From: Levilactobacillus fujinensis
GTDB lineage: Bacteria; Bacillota; Bacilli; Lactobacillales; Lactobacillaceae
Direction: 5' to 3'
Length of the DNA: 64,000 bases
NCBI RefSeq assembly: GCF_003946335.1
Contig: NZ_RHNX01000002.1
Location: 1 to 64,000 of the forward strand
The position numbers and the translations under genes are program-made. The first letter of the stretch is position 1. Every line of letters begins with the position of its first letter. Positions 59,035 to 64,000 of the stretch are shown piece by piece. Under the pieces are notes generated by a model. It was not told the origin of the DNA. It did no database searches and saw nothing but the letters and a program-made list of their open reading frames with translations.

Positions 59035-59155
59035 ATGTTGCCTCAGACTAACTCCGTCGATCGGTAAGGCAATAACCGGTTGCCGCTGTCTAATTTTAGG
59101 CCCAGCATCGTTGTGACAACAGTCATAAGTGATGCCTTACCGCTTTCAGCCTGAA
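59035..59155 (+). repeat. Partial copy of repeat family C
   Basis: CTCCGTCGATCGGTAAGGC, TGTCTAATTTTAGGCCCAGCATCGTTGTGACAACAGTCAT and CGCTTTCAGCCT match the last third of the copy at 58630-58880. With families B, C and D it fills the gene-free 58453-59177 interval. Confidence 0.6.
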
Positions 59156-59177
59156 CTTCAGCGTTTATATTGATGAC

Positions 59178-59498
59178 TTATAATGTCACCGAAGTCCCAT
59201 CGCAATAACGCGTCAATTCTGGTGTCGTTGGGTACCGCCCCTGTTTGACGATTTCGTTATCCACCATCGTGATTGGCAATGCCGCACCACCCTTAGCCGC
59301 AATCAAATCGGCCACACGCTGATCACAAATGAACTGGCTACCGTCCTGCATCAGGTCATAACGTACCAGTTGCACATCTTCTCGTTGATTCAGTGTACGT
59401 GTTGCCATGGAGATACGGGCCAGATCGGCCACCAGTCCACTTTCCATTTGACCAGTCGCACAGCTAGACGTGCCTTCGTAAATCTTAATCTGCGTCAT
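59178..59498 (-). CDS. ArsD-like protein with an incomplete metal site
   Basis: A 106-residue protein aligned end-to-end with ArsD, the arsenite metallochaperone and weak repressor of ars operons (MTQIKIYEGTSSCATG..., LPITMVDNEIVKQGRYPTTPEL near the end). In ArsD three cysteines (12, 13, 18) bind As(III); here they are Ser12, Cys13 and Met18, so a normal chaperone function is doubtful. GGAGGAG precedes the ATG. It lies downstream of an arsA fragment; no arsB, arsR or acr3 gene is nearby. It may be a relic or serve a new role. Confidence 0.75.
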   Translation of the reverse strand: MTQIKIYEGTSSCATGQMESGLVADLARISMATRTLNQREDVQLVRYDLMQDGSQFICDQRVADLIAAKGGAALPITMVDNEIVKQGRYPTTPELTRYCDGTSVTL

Positions 59499-59591
59499 CT
59501 TGCTCCTCCTCAACTCCGGACCGATTTGCAACCGATCACGTGCTTTCAAACTGTCCACCGGCTCATTAATCACGGACCATGTCTATTTGAA

Positions 59592-59605
59592 TGATAGCGC
59601 TTTCA
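59592..59605. promoter_or_regulatory. cre-like site upstream of the arsD-like gene
   Basis: TGATAGCGCTTTCA fits TGWAANCGNTNWCA at 13 of 14 positions, about 95 nt upstream of the ATG. A second lies at 59973-59986. Confidence 0.4.
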
Positions 59606-59658
59606 GTTCGAATTCGCAACCAAAGCTTTTTGTAACCTTTTTCACACTAATTTTCATA

Positions 59659-59932
59659 TCAGCCTATCACGTGCTCGCGATAATCTATAGTTGTATTCGG
59701 ATTGAAGTTAGCCACATCCTGGCTCGGCACAGTTGCAATTGATCGATGTCGATTCGTCAGAAAAGGTCCCGCAAATTGCTGCCCGGGTCCGTTGATTAGG
59801 ACCACACGATAATCCTGATCGACCAACTGAGCCACCGAACTGACTGCAATCGTGTGCTTGTCCACACTCCCTTTACCGGTAAAGAAGAAATACTTGATCA
59901 ATCTTCGGTGTTCCCGGACAGTTACTTATCAT
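59659..59932 (-). pseudogene. Fragment of arsA (arsenite-pump ATPase)
   Basis: The stretch KYFFFTGKGSVDKHTIAVSS and YRVVLINGPGQQF matches the first about 80 residues of ArsA (normal ATP-binding motif GKGGVGKTS). Walker A residues are changed (Gly to Ser, Gly to Asp, Thr to His), and the reading frame stops after about 80 residues; full ArsA is about 580. An ATG at 59930-59932 with AAAGGGTGAG upstream begins the same protein but in another frame, so a 1- or 2-nt indel lies near 59902. It is a clear pseudogene, adjacent to the arsD-like gene and downstream of a TetR gene. Confidence 0.75.
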
Positions 59933-59972
59933 GCCACTCACCCTTTCTACGTGCCGTGTATCTATATTTGTA

Positions 59973-59986
59973 TGGTAGCGTTTTCA
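59973..59986. promoter_or_regulatory. cre-like site upstream of the arsA fragment
   Basis: TGGTAGCGTTTTCA matches the cre consensus at 12 of 14 positions. It lies in the 59933-60124 gap, which otherwise shows no gene. Confidence 0.35.
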
Positions 59987-60124
59987 CAAATGAACAGCAA
60001 GCTAAACCATCTGGAAAATAGGGAGTAAAAAAAGGGCGCCCTGACAACTGTCGCGGCTCCCAATCTATATTGCTGAAACTTATGCGAAAGTGACAGCTGA
60101 CTCTACTCCCACTCTCTTCACTTT

Positions 60125-60721
60125 TTAAACTAACGCCAACACGAGTCGAATTTCACGGCGAATATCCTCCCGGTTCATTGCCGCCGGGTTGCGACTATCG
60201 CGAATCAGCAATTCATCATAGACCGTTCGTTGAAAAATGGACATGATCAGCTGCGCAATATCTGCCAGTCGTTCCTGGCGTTCAGGTCGTGGGTCAACTT
60301 CTCGAAGGGCCACTGCAATCCGCTTCTCAACACCGGCAATTGTGCTAATTAGCCATTGCGATTGTTCGTCGGATAGCAGTGTTCGTTCCCTAATCGTAAT
60401 CAGAAAGGACTGATAACCAGCATCATTGTTGAACGATTTCCAGAAGGTGTTGAACAAGTTCACGACACGTTCCTCCAGGTTATCTGACCGCCAACCTTGC
60501 AATTGGATTTCTGCCATATTTTTCCGGACAACGATTCCTTCGTGGACGATGGTGTCCAGCAACTGCCGTTTACCCTTGGGAAAATAGTAGTACAATAACC
60601 CTTCCGCGATACCCGCTTGCTCATTGATCATCCGGGTAGATGTCTCCGCGTAGCCTTTTTCCGCAAATAACTCGCGGCCCACGTCAATAATATTCTGCCG
60701 CTGCTGGTCACTCTTCTTCAT
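60125..60721 (-). CDS. TetR-family regulator
   Basis: A 198-residue regulator. HTH: IIDVGRELFAEKGYAETSTRMINEQAGIAEGLLYYYFPKGKRQLL. The ATG after GGAGCGACGATTG is used; a GTG five codons earlier also exists. It is 157 nt downstream of the acyltransferase gene on the same strand and may control the GT8/acyltransferase operon, or the ars remnant downstream. A palindromic operator is not obvious nearby. Confidence 0.88.
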   Translation of the reverse strand: MKKSDQQRQNIIDVGRELFAEKGYAETSTRMINEQAGIAEGLLYYYFPKGKRQLLDTIVHEGIVVRKNMAEIQLQGWRSDNLEERVVNLFNTFWKSFNNDAGYQSFLITIRERTLLSDEQSQWLISTIAGVEKRIAVALREVDPRPERQERLADIAQLIMSIFQRTVYDELLIRDSRNPAAMNREDIRREIRLVLALV

Positions 60722-60878
60722 CAATCGTCGCTCCACTCACTTTTTCTTCTATAAGGTAATACTTGAATTCGTCGTCTAACGTAATTATACCGCCAAAGGC
60801 CGAAACCTCATAAAAACCTGTCATGTTTGTCCAAGTAAGATGGCCCTTCAGGTGTTGGCCACCGAACAACGGTTCATA

Positions 60879-61772
60879 TCATACCGTCTTCCCTTCTTCA
60901 ACGCCAACCGGCAGGCGTTCACCCCGCCAACCAGCAACATCGTCCGGTTCAAACCGATACGTTAACGACTTCCCATAAGCTTCCTCATAAGCTGCCTTCT
61001 TCTGTTGGTAATCGATGGCCATCATGGCGCGGCTGTTATCCCGTACCGACTTATTGGGATCCGGATAGATTGGCTTGAGCACGTGCATTACGTAACGGGT
61101 CTGGTCAAATTCGGCATTGTCCACCTGCGGCAAGTCCACGATTTCCACGAAGCAGGAGATGATAGGTACCTGGAACTTTGCCGCGTAGTAATAAGCGCCT
61201 CGCTTACCTGGCCGCGGCTTACGGTAGTTGAACCACATTTCCTGTTCGGGATAAATCAAGAGATATTGCTTTGCGGTCAACACCTTTTCGACCAATTGGG
61301 GAAAGACGCGGCCAGCATACTCCTTATCGTCACTGATGGGAATCGTATCGTAGTAGCGCATGAGGTAGCCGATGAAGCCCCCCATTTCTAAATTAGTGTC
61401 GCGACTAACAATGTACAGTCGCTTTTTGCTCGTTCGCTGCACCAACCGACGAACGACCGTGTTATCCAGTGGGTTGAAGTGATTACTGGTAATAATGGCG
61501 CCACCGGTAATCCCTTTGAGATTAGCAACCCCTTCAAAAGTAGTTCGGCGGTTGAAGTACCGGGTTGCTAAACTTGCTACACGTCGTGACACATGATTAT
61601 TCATGCGGTAACGCCATGTCCCATCCTGGTGGAGATATTGTTGGATAACGGTCTTTTGCTCAGTTTTAGTGAAGACCGGATCATTAACTTCGACTTTAGC
61701 ATTCAGATTGCCGGCCACCGCGTCCCGTTCAATGTTGGCCACAACTTTTTCCTTCATACCACCAATAATCAT
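60879..61772 (-). CDS. 1-acyl-sn-glycerol-3-phosphate acyltransferase-like protein
   Basis: A 297-residue membrane-associated acyltransferase of the PlsC superfamily. The HX4D motif is NHFNPLD, followed by IVSRDTNLEM, the EPEQ-like LIYPEQEMW and a C-terminal amphipathic region. The first 60 residues lack typical helices. The start is the ATG with GGAG 8 nt upstream. Last gene of the tight acyltransferase-GT8-GT8-acyltransferase operon. It probably acylates a glycolipid or surface sugar; glycerol phosphate is a possible acceptor. Confidence 0.85.
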   Translation of the reverse strand: MIIGGMKEKVVANIERDAVAGNLNAKVEVNDPVFTKTEQKTVIQQYLHQDGTWRYRMNNHVSRRVASLATRYFNRRTTFEGVANLKGITGGAIITSNHFNPLDNTVVRRLVQRTSKKRLYIVSRDTNLEMGGFIGYLMRYYDTIPISDDKEYAGRVFPQLVEKVLTAKQYLLIYPEQEMWFNYRKPRPGKRGAYYYAAKFQVPIISCFVEIVDLPQVDNAEFDQTRYVMHVLKPIYPDPNKSVRDNSRAMMAIDYQQKKAAYEEAYGKSLTYRFEPDDVAGWRGERLPVGVEEGKTV

Positions 61773-61777
61773 AGTGC

Positions 61778-62716
61778 TCACTCCAATTCTGTTCGAATCT
61801 GCTGGACGTCATCACTGCTGAGTTGTGAAAACTTCTCGAGTTGCCCTAAGAGTCCCTGTTCCGTCGTGTGGTCCTGCTCACGCTGCTGATCCGTGTAAGC
61901 TTTTTGAATCGCCTTAATTTCATCATAGTATGGTGATTTTGGTGCCAGTTCCCAGAAATAGCTACCGTTCTGGGCGTCACTGTAATGCCAAGGTTTGCCG
62001 AACAAACTGTAGTGAAGAATCTTTGGGTCCTGGACCCGTGCCTGAGTTGTTGGCATCACGTTCCAAGCTTGGTCCAATTGCAACACGCGATTCCGGCACA
62101 ACAAGTTCAAGTAGTCTTGGTCAGGCGCGATAAATTCAACGTGATAGGCAGTCAGTAGATGACTGAATGTTTCATTGAACCGTTCCGCGCGCATTTGCCG
62201 TAAGTTCATTAGCATCACGCCGGAATTGAAGTAATCGGCGATTGGTAACTGTAAATGCTGCTCCACGTACTGAATACTCTGAGGGTTATCCGCTGCAAAG
62301 GTATCTGCGACAGCGCCCACCAAGTTCGTCCCCAACTCATAATGAAATAAGTTGGCGATATCCGTCGTGGTCACAACATCTGCGTCCAGGTAAATTGCCT
62401 GGTCGTATTGCGGAAACATGGCTGCAATGAATAGCCGAAAATAGATGGTCAACGTAAAGGTATCACCACGTAACTTCATGTGTTCACCCTGTAGCGCACT
62501 CAGGCGATCGGTCATCGGTACAAAGTGAATTGCCACATTGGCGGTCGCTAAACTTCCCAACCGTTCCTGATTTTCCGGACTCAGATCATCATACAAAACG
62601 TTTAGCTCGTACTGGTTCTCCGGTGTTGCGTGGGCAACAATTGAGGTAATTGCCACAGAAAGAAACGGTGCATAGGCATCATTGATTGAAAAGAAAATTG
62701 GAATAGGTTGGGTCAT
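61778..62716 (-). CDS. Glycosyltransferase family 8
   Basis: A 312-residue GT8 enzyme (retaining, metal-dependent). It has IPIFFSINDAYAPFLSVAITSI at the N-terminus, the DxD motif IYLDADVV, YFNSGVMLMNL, and the C-terminal LHYSLFGKPWHY. A helical, charged tail of about 40 residues follows. It transfers a sugar, probably galactose or glucose, from a nucleotide sugar. The second of two adjacent ATGs is used since AGGAGG is 8 nt away. Lies between another GT8 gene and an acyltransferase gene. Confidence 0.92.
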   Translation of the reverse strand: MTQPIPIFFSINDAYAPFLSVAITSIVAHATPENQYELNVLYDDLSPENQERLGSLATANVAIHFVPMTDRLSALQGEHMKLRGDTFTLTIYFRLFIAAMFPQYDQAIYLDADVVTTTDIANLFHYELGTNLVGAVADTFAADNPQSIQYVEQHLQLPIADYFNSGVMLMNLRQMRAERFNETFSHLLTAYHVEFIAPDQDYLNLLCRNRVLQLDQAWNVMPTTQARVQDPKILHYSLFGKPWHYSDAQNGSYFWELAPKSPYYDEIKAIQKAYTDQQREQDHTTEQGLLGQLEKFSQLSSDDVQQIRTELE

Positions 62717-62729
62717 CATAAAGTCCTCC

Positions 62730-63551
62730 TTATAAGGTAACAATTAGTTTTTGATAGTCATTTAGAATGTCATCGTATTCATGTAATTTTAATTTACTGT
62801 GCATTTCGTCGACCTGCCATGGTTTGACCGTCAGCGTATGCAACCAAGGAAAGAAGCGGAAACTTGTCGTGAAATGTTGAAAGACCGTATTGCCTTGTAG
62901 CCGCCGTTGCTCGTTGTATCGTCGTGGCAGTAACCGCTTATGGGTGACTAACTTATTAAGGGCCGACTGATCCGGCATGAACATCCGTTGCGTTTGGCAC
63001 ATCACCCGACAACGGGCAAAGAGTCCGGTACGTCTGATTTCAGCCAAGTTGAGCAGCAGAATCCCAGAATTCAAATAATCGAAACGGTCCCAATTCTGAT
63101 GAAAGAACCAGCGACCATAGTGATCTAGGGCCCCAGCCAGTTCGAGTCCCGTCAGATTTTGATGATAGAATGGCTGACAATTCAAGCGGCAGATTACGTC
63201 GGTATCTAAATATAAAAGTTTGGCGGGCAGCTCGGTAACCTGATCGGCGTACAGTCGGAGCATGCAACACGGTGTAAAAATCGTGTCCAAGTTAGCCGTT
63301 GGCGGGGCTGTTGCAACTAAGGCTGTCACGTCAATCAGTGTCACATGATTTTCGGGATTGGTTGTCTGAACTAATACGTCAAGCTCCGTTGCTGTCTGCT
63401 GGCTTAACGGATAGTATTTTTGATCACCATTTTGCATAAACGCCGTCAGAATATAGATGTTCAGTGGCTCCTTGACCTGCCTCGTTAGCGACAGGATTGA
63501 GATCAACAACCCCCGTTTCATATTGGTATCTCCACAATAAAGAATATTCAC
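62730..63551 (-). CDS. Glycosyltransferase family 8
   Basis: A 273-residue GT8 enzyme distinct from its neighbour. It has NILYCGDTNMKRGLLISILSL, the DxD motif LYLDTDVICR, FDYLNSGILLLNLAEI, PDQSALNKL and a C-terminal FRFFPWLHTLTVKPW. The GTG start used has GAGGAGG 8 nt upstream; a GTG one codon earlier is closer to it. Only 13 nt separate it from the next GT8 gene, and its upstream neighbour ends 3 nt before its start. Confidence 0.9.
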   Translation of the reverse strand: MNILYCGDTNMKRGLLISILSLTRQVKEPLNIYILTAFMQNGDQKYYPLSQQTATELDVLVQTTNPENHVTLIDVTALVATAPPTANLDTIFTPCCMLRLYADQVTELPAKLLYLDTDVICRLNCQPFYHQNLTGLELAGALDHYGRWFFHQNWDRFDYLNSGILLLNLAEIRRTGLFARCRVMCQTQRMFMPDQSALNKLVTHKRLLPRRYNEQRRLQGNTVFQHFTTSFRFFPWLHTLTVKPWQVDEMHSKLKLHEYDDILNDYQKLIVTL

Positions 63552-63554
63552 CAC

Positions 63555-64000
63555 TTATTCCTCCTCATAATCGATATAAGTTGCGTTGCTCATGGCCGTA
63601 CGCTTCGTCATGCACGCTTGAATCTGATTGGCCAGCTGATGTTGTTGCTGCTTAGCGGACAGGCTCCGATCCGGCTCAAATGGCCCATCAACGTAAGCAA
63701 TTCGCTTGGGCCGCCGACACCACCACCGTTTACGATAGGTCGTCGTTAAACAGTAGGCTGGGACGTGCGCCGCAATTGGAAAGTGAAAGGCACTAAAGTT
63801 AAATGGTCGAATCCCGGTATAATACGGCCAAACGTGCTCTTCAGGATAAATGACCACCCATTCCCCCGCCCGCAATTTTTCCGTGACGGTCGAGTTGAAC
63901 ACGCGCATCTGTCGAAGACTCTGTGGCGTTGGTAGCGCACCGCCGAGACAAGTCAAGGGGCCAATCACCGGAATTCCCAGATTGGCCGGACTAGCTAAGA
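63555..64000 (-). CDS. Acyltransferase (5' end outside the window)
   Basis: A PlsC-like acyltransferase whose start lies beyond the right edge; the frame is open to base 64000. The visible 147 residues contain FNSTVTEKLRAGEWVVIYPEEHVWP (EPEE-like motif) and a basic segment TYRKRWWCRRPKRIAYVDGPF, then a helical C-terminus. The HX4D motif must lie upstream of the window. It starts the operon as seen here and ends 3 nt before the GT8 gene, so the genes are probably co-translated. Confidence 0.82.
   Translation of the reverse strand, partial: LASPANLGIPVIGPLTCLGGALPTPQSLRQMRVFNSTVTEKLRAGEWVVIYPEEHVWPYYTGIRPFNFSAFHFPIAAHVPAYCLTTTYRKRWWCRRPKRIAYVDGPFEPDRSLSAKQQQHQLANQIQACMTKRTAMSNATYIDYEEE

Overview
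The window reads as a chromosomal segment of a low-GC Gram-positive lactic acid bacterium of the Lactobacillaceae; a Levilactobacillus/L. brevis-like species is my best guess, from general gene content rather than a database match. Indicators are strong GGAGG-type ribosome binding sites with many GTG/TTG starts, LPXTG and BspA-like surface proteins, an orphan ferrochelatase beside an NRAMP manganese transporter, lipoate scavenging, a methionine T-box, a MutY without its iron-sulfur cluster, and MFS/DUF4811 and choloylglycine-hydrolase family genes. No rRNA, phage, insertion sequence with transposase, or CRISPR array was seen; there is one tRNA gene (Arg-TCT).

Layout. 0-8.4 kb: cytosine deaminase, a ThiD/PdxK-type kinase, a quinone reductase with a tiny overlapping partner, a cytochrome-b5-like protein, tRNA-Arg, small membrane proteins, a cold-shock protein, an esterase and clusterless mutY. 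8.8-17 kb: an OppA-type lipoprotein, lplA with a divergent GcvH-like lipoyl protein, a membrane-anchored HTH regulator, an aldo/keto reductase, a histidine phosphatase and a DMT exporter. 17.5-24 kb: metNIQ (gene order metQ-metN-metI) behind a Met T-box, a zinc-site-less Tag paralogue, and a second OppA lipoprotein preceded by a short cysteine-codon-rich leader ORF and a terminator. 24-39.5 kb: GH3 beta-glucosidase, ElaA-like acetyltransferase, Ntn hydrolase, tag-sbcD-sbcC, then secreted proteins (metzincin protease, GH25 lysozyme, GH8 glucanase) around a translationally coupled hemH-mntH pair. 39.7-47 kb: a MerR-cupin-carboxymuconolactone decarboxylase operon, a TetR/MFS/DUF4811 efflux locus, and a large LPXTG protein. 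47-58.5 kb: a second aldo/keto reductase, three tandem paralogous MFS transporters, an ABC exporter operon with its TetR regulator, a MarR-alpha/beta hydrolase pair, a CAP-domain secreted protein and a frameshifted SDR gene. 58.5-64 kb: a gene-free island of nested repeats, relics of an arsenic locus (arsD-like plus an arsA fragment), a TetR regulator, and a tight acyltransferase-GT8-GT8-acyltransferase operon that runs off the right edge.

The most interesting signals are: (1) a 28-codon leader ORF with five Cys codons, followed by a possible antiterminator and a strong terminator upstream of an oligopeptide-binding lipoprotein, which looks like ribosome-mediated cysteine attenuation of peptide uptake; (2) a roughly 200-bp repeat in four copies, each just after the stop codon of a plus-strand gene and carrying an internal terminator hairpin and short terminal inverted repeats; (3) a shared operator, AGGTRAGT-N8-ACTYACCT, just downstream of near-consensus promoters of both the ABC/TetR operon and the broken SDR gene, defining a small regulon; and (4) the double GT8/double acyltransferase cassette, a candidate surface glycolipid pathway. 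All functional assignments were made by reading motifs; no searches were run.
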